Shown: positions 36,872 to 46,735 of the stretch, in pieces
Layout of the letters: every line of letters begins with the position of its first letter
Position numbering within the stretch: the stretch's first letter is position 1
From: Stictocephala bisonia
Taxonomy: Eukaryota; Arthropoda; Insecta; Hemiptera; Membracidae
Direction: 5' to 3'
Assembly: GCA_035578905.1 (NCBI GenBank)
Contig: JAQJVL010000247.1
Span: 186,001-250,000, forward strand
DNA length: 64,000 nucleotides
Program-made: the position numbers and the translations under genes
The notes under the pieces: model-generated
What the model was told of the DNA's origin: nothing
Databases searched by the model: none
Seen by the model: the letters and a program-made list of their open reading frames with translations, nothing else

Positions 36872-37045
36872 TTAAACATTGTCCATTGTTGTGACTTTAA
36901 GCATTGATTTTACAACGAACTGTAACCTCTGTTTGGCGTCGTAAAACGTCCTGTCACATTCCACCTGCCGGCCGTTAAACGTGACGCTGCTGGAGCGTAT
37001 GGTGACGTCAAAACACACTCGTCGAACTACTAACGGTTTAAACAT
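36872..37045 (-). CDS. Orphan small ORF, 57 codons
   Basis: ATG at 37043-37045 (minus strand), TAA at 36872-36874. The product begins MFKPLVVRRVCFD and continues VTIRSSSVTFNGRQVECD then RTFYDAKQRLQFVVKSMLK. The composition is balanced with few A/T-driven residues. The patch is clearly more GC- and CpG-rich than its surroundings, and it is one of the few stretches in the window that looks like coding text outside an array. It has no signal peptide or membrane segment and no family I recognise. It could be an exon, a relic of a gene or chance. No splice sites were established. Confidence 0.25.
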   Translation of the reverse strand: MFKPLVVRRVCFDVTIRSSSVTFNGRQVECDRTFYDAKQRLQFVVKSMLKVTTMDNV

Positions 37046-38004
37046 AATTTAAAATACACACGGAGTCCGGTAAACTATTATAAGTTAGTTTCCTGCATTT
37101 GTTACAATTATTATTAAGGTTATGTTCTGAATTGGTTCTACACTCCTACATTGCCAGTCTTGCCAACAACTGTCGGAATCCGCATCTGACAGCGTTTTAC
37201 CAACAACTGTCGAAGTCCGCATCTGACAATCAGCTGTTCAGTGTCATTCATATTAAAAGAACATTTTACTTCATTTTATAGCCTAGATCAGCGATATTGT
37301 TTTATGCAATATTTTGATTCCGTTTCTTAATCACATAATATTCGTTCTGTGTGTTAGTACTTCACTTAATAAGTGTATAATGTTTACAACTGCAGTCGGG
37401 GACGTTAGTAACGGCGGAGAGTAAATAATGAATGTTGTGATTTGATTAATTTCAATATTAACAGTAATGTTGACAGTATTGAATTTGGTTTAACATTAAA
37501 TTTCAGAACTGCTTTTACCGAGTATAGAATTAAAATCGACTTTCTTATTATAATTTTAAAAGAAAAAAAAAACACAACTGTTAAAACATTTACAATAATA
37601 ATAATAAAAAATTAATAAAAAAATGAACCATTTAGAAATAGAATGAAAGAAACTAAGTGCGTTTGTGGATTTGATCAACAATTATTGATGTAGATGACAT
37701 AATTACAAATAATAAGGTTATTTCGTCTTTAAAGACGAAAAAGCAACTATTCATTTTCAGCTATTTTTTAAAGTCAAAATATTAAAAAATATTTATTAAT
37801 ACGCAATACAAAAACTGTTTAAAATTAAAGTGGCTGTGTCAAAAAACACCTCACTGTTTTTTTATAGAGCTGCTACTATGAAATGTAATTAAAATATCTA
37901 CAAAAATTAAAATTACAATAAGTGATGTTGAATTTTACAAATAAATTTAAGTCATCAGTTAGTTCTCACATGGCAATCATTGGACTCGCTGCTGTAAAGG
38001 CCTT
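37046..38004. other. AT-rich sequence with a short tandem duplication
   Basis: Near 37155-37240 a ~40-bp piece (CCAACAACTGTCGGAATCCG with CATCTGACA) occurs twice in tandem, with a few differences. The remainder is AT-rich without features. Confidence 0.5.
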
Positions 38005-38290
38005 AACAGTTACTGTTGCGTAGTGTTGTAGTCCAGCTACTTAGGGGTTGGGGAGGATACGTTATGAGCGTAAGATCCTCACTTTGATTGTCCTACGCTC
38101 AATGGTTACCATAATAATGGTAGTGTTGGGCATCGGTTATGATTAGCAGCACTTACCTTCGAGAGATCGTTGGTCTTAACTGGACGTAGTAAACGATATA
38201 GGAAGACGCGCCACCCCGTGGTTCGATCTCAGTTAGTAACTGGACTACACTCATTTATGACAATGCAACACGTTGTTTCTGCTTCTCCTA
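38005..38290 (+). mobile_element. SINE-like family, copy 3 (internally deleted)
   Basis: Retains the 5' block (GTTGTAGTCCAGCTACTTAG, GGGGAGGAT), CGCTCAATGGTTACCAT, a T-arm-like CCCCGTGGTTCGATCTCAGT and the TAGTAACTGGACTACACTCA tail. The region between the B-box-like motif and the tail is deleted relative to the 62.6 kb copy. Confidence 0.6.
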
Positions 38291-39689
38291 TCTAATGATG
38301 ATTCTGACTCTACAGATTAAATAACTAAACATCATGATGAATATAGCACAAGCCGCTACATGAAGTTGCACAGGCTTACGTGTTATCCCAGGCACGATTT
38401 CCGATAAATTATGATTTTTCAGATGTATTAAAATGTTATTAAAAAAATGTATCCTTTTAGACATATATAAATACCAAACGCTTATTAAATATTATTTTAT
38501 AAAGAAATTTATTTAATTATTTAATTTATTAAATTATTATTTAACTGGTCACTATACAGTTGTCGCAATTTAAAGCCATCAAACAAAATAATCAAAAACA
38601 GTTTTAAAATCCAAGATAGTGTTATAAAACGTATCTAAGCCATCGCTTGAAGCCTGTTCCGTTAATAACCGAACGGGATAACTTTCGATTTTATTAGTTT
38701 AGTAGTTCTCAATGTATAAATTATACTGTACAGAGATGTAACTGCAAAGAAACATTAATTGAAAATGGTTGAAAAAATGGTCGACAGCATGATTTAAATT
38801 GAAGTTTGAACGTTGAGTGATCTGTGGACCTCTCTCTTGTAGGAAAACGATCAATTAAAAAGAACGATGAAGTAAAATTCATAATTCATCATTCAAAATT
38901 TACAAAATAATGTAATTTATTTTATAGTACCGTATTGTAATATATATTGAAAACTGCCTTTATTAATTCCTATTATGGTTTTGTTGTAATAATAAGAACA
39001 GTCTGCGGAGATAAATGATTTTAAATGTACTATTAAAAAAACATTAACAGTTAATTGACGCATGCCGGTAGAACGGTAGCTATTTGTACTACACGATTGG
39101 CTTTTATGTGTTTCTACGTTCGTGTTTCAAGGTCTAAGCAGTGACAATAATGAGAAAATAAAATTAACGCTGTTCTCTCGGAGTGAATACATTTAATACG
39201 ATTTCTCACCTGACAACGGAATCGAATTAAACGGGAAAATGTGTTCGCGTAAACCAAGTCTCTTTAAATTTAGGAGTCGGAAGTGAGGTGCGAGCCTCTG
39301 AAGTTGTGGTGGTTTGCATCCCAAACAAGATTAAATCTTTTAGGATTTGTTGCAATTAAATTATAGTTAACGATGAAGTAAAATTAATAATCTACAAAAT
39401 AGTGTAATTTATTTTATAGAACCAGAAAATTAAAAAAAGTCCTCCATTTATTAAGTTCTATAACCTTTAGTATGAACGACATCTTTTAATTATTTTAAAT
39501 TATATTTTAATATTTTTTTAATGTGATGTATTTTTTATGCTGGATACGAATTTGAAAACTGTATTTGTCTATAACAATTATTTATCTAGATGTAACGGAA
39601 AAGCTACTTTCACAGCCAATCGCGATTGGCCGCCTTTACGCGACCATCATAAATAGCAAATATTAACCACAACAATGGAATTCAACTAA
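38291..39689. other. AT-rich sequence, little structure
   Basis: A short piece around 38865-38935 (AACGATGAAGTAAAATTCAT...TAATTTATTTTATAG) recurs near 39369-39420, suggesting a small local duplication. No coding frames. Confidence 0.45.
39615..39630. promoter_or_regulatory. Perfect 16-bp palindrome with two opposed CCAAT boxes
   Basis: GCCAATCGCGATTGGC is fully self-complementary and places a CCAAT box on each strand around a CGCG centre. CCAAT boxes bind NF-Y-type factors. No promoter or gene is otherwise evident, so function is unknown. It lies about 70 bases left of repeat P2. Confidence 0.35.
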
Positions 39690-40135
39690 ACTTTTGCCCT
39701 GGAGGCCGGCAGGCCGTTCCGGAGACCAGGCACGCGAATTTAACGCAAATATCGAATTTTTGTTGTGTAAATATACATTTATGATACTTTAGGTTTTGTT
39801 TGGTTAGGTAAGTAAAAAGTGTGTTTTTCAGGCAGAAAAATTAATTTATTGAAAAAATTTTATATCGTTCAACATATAAAACATATTAAATGAAAAAATG
39901 TAGAAAATAAAACGATTTTTAAAAATTAGTTTTTTATCACTATCAGATTTCTAGTTTTCGATGAAACGCGAGTTTTCTGAGGTATAATTTAACCTAATAA
40001 ATAGTTTTTTAATTAGCATAATACGTGTTGGTACATATACAGTACAAGTAAACGTCACACAACACAAATTTATTACAATATAAGCACAAAATGCACAAAT
40101 ATACTACAATACAAACACAAAATGCACAAATATTA

Positions 40136-40178
40136 TGGTGATCGATTTCGGTGAACCACGCTCACCTTCCTCAGACCA
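40136..40178 (-). ncRNA. Hammerhead-ribozyme-like motif, left arm
   Basis: Mirror image of the plus-strand motif at 40214-40256, so its paired segments and core are identical in sequence. It is not independent evidence, because the arms are copies of one another. Confidence 0.4.
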
Positions 40179-40213
40179 GAGGGATTCACAAAAGAATCTT
40201 TTGTGAATCCCTC

Positions 40214-40256
40214 TGGTCTGAGGAAGGTGAGCGTGGTTCACCGAAATCGATCACCA
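40214..40256 (+). ncRNA. Hammerhead-ribozyme-like motif, right arm
   Basis: In order: TGGT (40214-40217), core CTGAGGA (40218-40224; consensus CUGANGA), one extra A (40225), stem II GGTGA (40226-40230) with loop to 40237 and TCACC (40238-40242), core GAAA (40243-40246), a minimal palindromic stem III (TCGA), the NUH triplet ATC ending at 40252, and ACCA (40253-40256), which pairs with TGGT as stem I. Cleavage would be expected after C40252. The very short, self-complementary stem III is what is reported for retroelement-borne type I hammerheads that act as dimers. The bulged A between core and stem II departs from the strict consensus and may impair activity. Confidence 0.45.
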
Positions 40257-40470
40257 TAATATTTGTGCATTTTGTGCTTGTATTGTAGTATATTTGTGCA
40301 TTTTGTGCTTATATTGTAATAAATTTGTGTTGTGTGACGTTTACTTGTACTGTAACCTAATAAACTCATATTTCACCACTTTTTTAACAAAAAATCCTAT
40401 TCTTAGAAGTGGCAAGAAAGTGCTTAATTACCAATTACCTAATTTTTAAATTTAATTTTAGAATGGATTA

Positions 40471-41256
40471 AATAATCTGTGGCCGTTTTACAAGTGGGTA
40501 GGTCTTTAGTAATTGTCGCTGTCTGAACAAAACTTCAGGTGAAGTCGCGAGTCCTGAGACATTTTAGCTAAAACTGTTCACTAACCTAATTAACGCAGGG
40601 GTTACATAAAACAGAATATACTGCCAATAATTAATTGTTAACCTTAACTAAATAATTGACTTGTGACCCCTGCGGCACTGACGTTAGCTGTAACTAATAA
40701 CTAAAGCAGACACGCTGTTGTCTGAGGACTGATAACTCTCGAGTCTTAATCAAAGGGAAATGAGGAACTATACTGGGAGCAATAAATAGCGGCACTATCA
40801 TGGCAGGTATTTATGAGTGTTCGTGACAGACAAACTACTTCTGGAACTGTTCTCGCTACAATGACGCCGAACTATATGTAGGTTACTTTTTACTGTATTA
40901 GTAAAACTTGCGGTAACCTATTATATAAATGTTCTTTCTCAAACATGACACGTTATTTTTTTTTAAATTATTTAAAACAACATTTTGTATGCTTTTCACT
41001 CTAATGGTATTAACATTTTAAAATATAAAAGGTTTAAGTTTTTCATAAGTCCAGAATTCATTCGTTATTCAACACATTGGGACCGTGACAATCTACGGAT
41101 ATTACGTAGGTTCTGAAATTGAATAGTTAACAATATAAATAATACTGAAGTAGTAAAATTCATAAGTAACATACTACAGATAAATAACTTCTTGGAATTT
41201 ATTAAAATAACTGGGCTATGGTACATTTACAATATATACATCACAGCATGGGCGGA
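40471..41256. other. AT-rich sequence with one stem-loop
   Basis: CGCAGGGGTTAC (40594-40605) and GTGACCCCTGCG (40663-40674) form an imperfect 12-bp inverted repeat around a ~57-base loop. It could be the ends of a very small MITE or a chance stem. No coding. Confidence 0.45.
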
Positions 41257-41470
41257 ACGTTTCGTGATGAAGATGTTGTAAATAACGCTTTGACGCAGTC
41301 TCAACAGAAGTATGGAGTTACTAATAACTAAAGCTTCCGCTAACGACCGCGTCAAAGTCTTATTTACAATATTTCCATCAAGAAACGTTTCGCACACGCT
41401 ATCATGTTTGGTGATATTGTAAATAACACTTTGACGCGGTCGTTACCGGAAGCTTTAGTTATTATTTAAA
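41257..41470. repeat. Three copies of a ~65-bp unit in alternating orientation
   Basis: Unit A (41265-41330) and unit C (about 41405-41468) are direct; unit B (about 41328-41395) is inverted. Shared words are TTGTAAATAA, CTTTGACGCGGTCG and GGAAGCTTTAGTTATTA. AAACGTTTCG-type ends flank A and B. B and C can fold on each other with a short loop. Likely foldback-element debris. Confidence 0.65.
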
Positions 41471-41500
41471 ATACAGTAGTTAAATATACGAGACTTACAG

Positions 41501-41544
41501 TTGTAGTTTGTTGTTTGAATACTGCAGTTAACAACAAACTACAA
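41501..41544. repeat. Perfect 15-bp stem-loop
   Basis: TTGTAGTTTGTTGTT (41501-41515) pairs fully with AACAACAAACTACAA (41530-41544) around a 14-base loop. No T-run or gene context suggests a terminator. Confidence 0.7.
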
Positions 41545-42199
41545 AACTCCGGGGGTAAACTGTCAGGTTTCTACTAATATTTTAAATATAAAAGTAAAAA
41601 GTAGTAGTTTAATATTTATACGTGATTATCGTGTATAAAAATTACTTGTGAATTAGAATGAGAATAATCTAAATGATTAATACCATACAAGTTTAAAAAT
41701 AATCTAATCACTTTACTGAATATACCTTAGTAATTACTTTTAAAGGGATGGAACGGTTAATAGAATATTAGAATAGGGAAATCATGGCTTATCACGGTCA
41801 ACTTTAGTGATTTTCCATGTACAGGTTAGTGATTTTCCTTTCCATATTTTGAAATTGACATATAATTGTATTAACCAATCAAATTTAAAGATGTTTGAGC
41901 TATAAAGTGGATTCGACACGAGCTAAAAGAGTGCATAAATTAATTGCAGTTTAAGTTCTCATAGTCTATGTAAGAGTGCGTAGGGCTTAGAAAGCGTGGG
42001 TGCTTCCACTCTTGTTCTGTCGCTAGACAGTCTACCAAACGTGGATTATATCGTATCTACCTCCTCTCTCCCACGCACCCCCTTTACATACTAGACCAAT
42101 ATTAACAGGCGTACCTCCAGTCTGTCGTAAGAAAGCGAAAATGTATTCGTGCGGGCAAATTAAACCAGACTGAACTTTTAAAAGCGACAATCCGTGGCG
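41545..42199. other. AT-rich sequence, no feature seen
   Basis: A GATTTTCCATGTACAG / GTGATTTTCCTTTCC near-duplication lies near 41808-41845. A GC-richer stretch (41990-42140) leads into the satellite. No coding. Confidence 0.45.
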
Positions 42200-43795
42200 A
42201 CATCAATAGTGTGTGACAAATGGAGGGGTGGGGGTGGTTTACGGTTGCAAGTGATGTGATCGGAAGTAGGTGTGACATTGTGGTCGCGCCATTGTCTGTG
42301 TCAGGGATGTTTAAAACGTCTCTTTCTGTGTGTATCCACCAGTTGAACGAGTGACATCAGTAGCGGGTGACAAATGGTGGGGGGGGGGGTGGTTTACGGT
42401 CGCAAGTAGGTGTGACATTGTGGTCGCGCCATTGTCTGTGTCAGGGATGTTTAAAACGTCTCTTTCTGTGTGTATCCACAAGCTGAACGAGTGACATCAG
42501 TAGCGGGTGACAAATGGTGGGGGGGGGGGGTGGTTTACGGTCGCAAGTAGGTGTGACATTGTGGTCGCGCCAATGTCTGTGTCAGGGATGTTTGAAACAT
42601 CTCTTTCTGTGTGTATCCACCAGTTGAACGAGTGACATCAGTAGCGGGTGACAAATGGTGGGGGGGGGGGGGTGGTTTACGGTCGCAAGTAGGTGTGACA
42701 TTGTGGTCGCGCCATTGTCTGTGTCAGGGATGTTTAAAACGTCTCTTTCTGTGTGTATCCACCAGTTGAACGAGTGACATCAGTAGCGGGTGACAAATGG
42801 TGGGGGGGGGGGTGGTTTACGGTCGCAAGTAGGTGTGACATTGTGGTCGCGCCAATGTCTGTGTCAGGGATGTTTGAAACATCTCTTTCTGTGTGTATCC
42901 ACCAGTTGAACGAGTGACATCAGTAGCGGGTGACAAATAAAGGGGGGGGGTGGTTTACGGTCGCAAGTAGGTGTGACATTGTGGTCGCGCCATTGTCTGT
43001 GTCAGGGATGTTTGAAACGTCTCTTTCTGTGTGTATCCACCAGTTGAACGAGTGACATCAGTAGCGGGTGACAAATGGTGGTGGGGGGGGGTGGTTTACG
43101 GTCGCAAGTAGGTGTGACATTGTGGTCGCGCCAATGTCTGTGTCAGGGATGTTTGAAACATCTCTTTCCGTGTTTCCACTAGTTGAACGAGTGACATCAG
43201 TAGCGGGTGACAAATGGAGGGGGGGGGGTGGTTTACGGTTGCAAGTAGGTGTGACATTGTGGTCGCGCCATTGTCTGTGTCAGGGATGTTTAAAACGTCT
43301 CTTTCCGTGTGTTTCCACAAGCTGAACGAGTGACATCAGTAGCATGTGACAAGTGAAGGGGTGGGGGTGTTTTGCGATTACAAGTGATGTGATTGGAAGT
43401 AGGTGTGACATTGTGGTCGCGCCATTGTCTGTGTCAGGGATCTTTAAAACGTCTCTTTCCGTGTGTTTCCACAAGCTGAACGAGTGACATCAGTAGCATG
43501 TGACAAGTGAAGGGGTGGGGGTGTTTTGCGATTACAAGTGATGTGATTGGAAGTAGGTGTGACATTGTGGTCGCGCCATTGTCTGTGTCAGGGATGTTTA
43601 AAACGTCTCTTTCCGTGTGTTTCCACAAGCTGAACGAGTGACATCAGTAGCATGTGACAAGTGAAGGGGTGGGGGTGTTTTGCGATTACAAGTGATGTGA
43701 TCGGAAGTAGGTGTGATATTGTGGTCGCGCCATTGTCTGTGTCAGGGATGTTTAAAACGTCTGTCTCTTCCATCTGTTCCCACCAGCCGAACCAT
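42200..43795. repeat. Satellite array with poly-G tracts, 139/154-bp units, 11 copies
   Basis: Each unit has GTGACATCAGTAGCGGGTGA, a G-run of variable length (about 5-13), GGTTTACGGTCGCAAGTAGG, TGTGACATTGTGGTCGCGCC, GTCTGTGTCAGGGATGTTT and GTCTCTTTC-GTGTGT. The first unit and the last three or four carry an extra 15 bases (AGTGATGTGATCGGA type), giving 154-bp units; the central units lack it. The G-run varies in length between otherwise identical units. The short frames here (60-85 codons on both strands) are array by-products. Confidence 0.95.
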
Positions 43796-44392
43796 CAACT
43801 TGAGTGTACTCCGATGCCGTTGTTAATGTATCACATCCCTCACTCTTTCCTAAATAAATTGTGATCACCTCGTCCGCATTTCGTTGATAATATTGCGGGT
43901 TCATAATATCGTTAAAATATTTTTATTTTGGAAACATTCGTAACCCATTGCATAAAGTATCAAAACGATATGTCTGGTAATAATATTAACATATTATTAT
44001 CGCATCTGCTTTATTTGCAACCATAGTCTATCCTATCCGCATAGCACTGTTTTGTAGGCAAAAACGTACGAATTAAATATGAATAGTATTTTATAGGAGT
44101 TACACATCTGGGCGAGGAGGTCGCAATATTTGGTACACTAACTACACTTACGCAGGACGTGTTACCGCCTGTTTACCGCTTGATGTATTTCTGCGGTTGC
44201 TTCAGTTTCGTGAAGATATTTTGGAAGCTTTAATTTTAGTAGTTGAGTGACGTGTGGGTGTCCAAAACGGCTGACAAATCCTTAAGTATCTATCTCCCCT
44301 TAGATTCACTCTTAAAAATATTTTCTTCGCAGTATTTTTAGAAATACACCTCTGCTAACATTTCAAACTAATTTTCCATAGCATTTTTAAAC
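43796..44392. other. AT-rich sequence, no feature seen
   Basis: No repeats or coding text recognised. Confidence 0.45.
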
Positions 44393-44518
44393 CAGTAATT
44401 GTCTGCCAAAGAGTCGCCTTCCTTATCTTGCTCGCTGGTGACTATTATTTTGAAGCAGTAATTGTCTGCCAAAGAGTCGCCTTCCTTATCTTGCTCGCTG
44501 GTGACTATTATTTTACGA
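44393..44518 (-). repeat. Tandem duplication of 63 bp inside an open frame
   Basis: CAGTAATTGTCTGCCAAAGA and the following 43 bases occur twice with almost no change (44393 and 44456). The length is 21 codons, and the minus strand reads IIVTSEQDKEGDSLADNY twice inside a 64-codon frame (44368-44562). The acidic, polar text is protein-like, but upstream it becomes K/N/T-rich and no family is recognised. Possibly a duplicated exon relic. Confidence 0.7.
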
Positions 44519-46381
44519 CATAATTTTAGGTACGTTTTATTATATTTTGTTTTATTTTCCAAACGGAGCGGCCCATGAAGAAGTGAGTAGTTGGAAATAG
44601 TAATGTTGGACTGTGCCAGTGCTTCTTAGATGACACGTGTTTCTTTCTTCTCTGTGCTCCTGACAAGGAGAGCCTATAATCGTTCCCTCGTTAGAGTAGG
44701 GATTCGATTTTGGAGAAGTTTTAAATAAACTGTAATTATTGACACTTTTTTATGAATAGTTTATATGAACTTATAACAGAGTTCATATACACTCCTCAGA
44801 CTAATCTGAGATACTTATTCGCTCATATCTTAACGATCTCTGTCTTAAGAATATGTAAATAAAATATCAAATTCAATTAAATTTGAGTGGTTTTCGGGTC
44901 TCCTAGATTTTTATTTGTAGTTGGAGTTTTAAAAATTTATAATACAATTTATAAAATGTTGGCCTTAGACATTCTGTTGTATTCCAACTGTATGATTCGT
45001 ATTTATTATTATAATAACGAATTATATAGTTTGTACTATAGGCTTATTAAAGGTCCAAGATGGTAATCCATACATTTTTTAAAATTAATGTGATTAAGAT
45101 TGGCATTTAAAGTTTCAAATAATAATCTGTAAAGAAATGATAAAAATACTCAATTATAACGGAAAAAAACTCATGTTGTAGGCTACTAAAATAGTTCTTC
45201 ACCCATCTGATGACATTTATACAGTTACGATTCCAACTTTATTATGGACCGTATCCTTGATATAAATAAACCCATGACTTCGGTGTTTTTGAGGAGCGAA
45301 ACGGACCTATCGTATCTCAGTGTAACGATGAAAGGCAATGCAGTTATGTACATACCTCGTAAGTGGACCTGAATGTAACATTGTAACTGGGTGGCTCCGA
45401 GAGTTCAACAGGACGTCCAACCCACCAGCTCTAGCCGATGTAATGACATCGGGTCGTAAAATTTAACGACTTGGAAGTAGTTAAGATCGTCATTATCTCA
45501 CAGAGTGTTATGTAAATGTTCTCTGCAGCTTTTTAGTTCAGCCTACGGCGAAAGCAAATGGATTGATTATCTGGATCATAGAACTCCCAATATTTACTAC
45601 TACTGTATCTGGTATTTTGCGCTTTTTACACATATATTGTTTGTCAAATTGTTAAACAACTGATGGTTGATTTTACGTCATAAGATTATTCATTACTTAT
45701 CATTATAAAACAATGGCTGTACAGTACCTAAGTTGAAACGGTATTGATTATTGATTCTGACTTCATTACAAATGGTTTCGTTAATAGTTTTACCTGTGAC
45801 AGTTGTAATGATCAAAAGATGCTTTGTAATAAAATAGTAAAACCCGGAATTTTTATAGTTATAAATCTTAAATGTCAAGTAAACGAATGTAAAGTATTTG
45901 AGATTTGATATAGCACTTTCAGACGTGGTGGCTCGGTCCAAGGTTAGAGTCCCCAACTTAGCCAACTGTCGCGGTACTTCACTCGTTGAATACAGTTCAC
46001 GCACAAGCCTGCAGGTCCATGCGAACTGGCGAGTGAAGTTTATTATAAAAAAAATCTAATTATAGATTTTCACGTTTGAAAATGAGTGACGTTAAGGTAA
46101 ACTCCTGGTCAAACATGAAGATGCCTTGTTTATGCCATTTAAAAAGATATGTATGATTAAAGAAATTGTCGTTTAGAATATTTGTACATTTTTAAAAATA
46201 ATTTCAAAACCCTTGATTACATTTATGGGCTAAAATTTTTTTGAAGCAGAATAAGGAATGACCTAACGTAACGGAGTCCCATATTAAGTAAATGGCGTCT
46301 AAATTTACCATTATTACTTAATTGATGTTTGCTTTGGTCCAACGTAACTTGGACTAACGGAAAGGAACATTCTTCCATATG
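44519..46381. other. Mostly AT-rich sequence
   Basis: 45280-45480 and 45910-46040 are GC-richer, without recognisable products. The segment 45985-46035 resembles 10785-10830. The 103-codon minus-strand frame at 45693-46004 is AT-rich text crossing that repeat. Confidence 0.4.
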
Positions 46382-46735
46382 AGACGCCGACACAACGTTG
46401 TGCGAATTTTAAGGCGAATATGAATGATGATATGAGTGTAAGATGAGTGTGTATGAGTGTAGTCTAGTTACTAACTGAGTTCAACTGTTCATCAGAAAGG
46501 GCAATTTATTAATAGCCCAACAACCAGGGCAACTAAAGAACATACAGCTTTACGTGGAATCCGAACCACGTAGTGTTGGTCTGATTTTCAGCTAATTGTC
46601 AAGCCTGATACTCAGTTATCTCCCTCACACAATACATCCGTACAGTGATTACCACCCAACATGGACACTCCAGACTTCTCTAGTAGTGTCCACATCGATG
46701 ACAACCATTGAGCGGACGCCATGTCAGTACTAAGA
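46382..46735 (-). mobile_element. SINE-like family, copy 4
   Basis: Reverse complement of the 62.6 kb copy over nearly its whole 3' two-thirds. It runs from the 3' terminus GAGACGCCGACACAACGTTG through GAGTGTAGTCTAGTTAC, TTAATAGCCCAACAACCAGG, ACGTGGAATCCGAACCACGT, CTGATTTTCAGCTAATTG and GTCCACATCGATG to GAGCGGACGCCATG. Confidence 0.75.

Larger units (their letters stand above)
40002..40352. mobile_element. Near-perfect palindromic insertion with 12-bp target duplications
   Basis: Two arms (40038-40195 and 40197-40354) are reverse complements with a one-base centre at 40196 and a single mismatch that I can find over about 158 bp. To the left is an unpaired 36-base extension (40002-40037). The insert is flanked by the direct repeat TAACCTAATAAA (39990-40001 and 40353-40364), and the related repeat at 15405-15740 lacks the insert. 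Each arm carries a hammerhead-like motif. Inverted pseudo-LTR units, a ~35-base extension beside one unit, long variable target duplications and hammerhead motifs are all described for Penelope-like elements. This looks like a coding-less derivative of such an element, though no Penelope protein is present to confirm it. An inversion artefact during sequencing is a competing explanation. Confidence 0.6.
39690..40470. repeat. Dispersed repeat P2, copy 2, interrupted by a palindrome
   Basis: Left part 39690-40001 and right part 40353-40470 together align with 15405-15740. The break falls at TAACCTAATAAA, which is duplicated on both sides of the insert. The right part keeps CTCATATTTCACCACTTTTT and GGCAAGAAAGTG. 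Confidence 0.75.
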
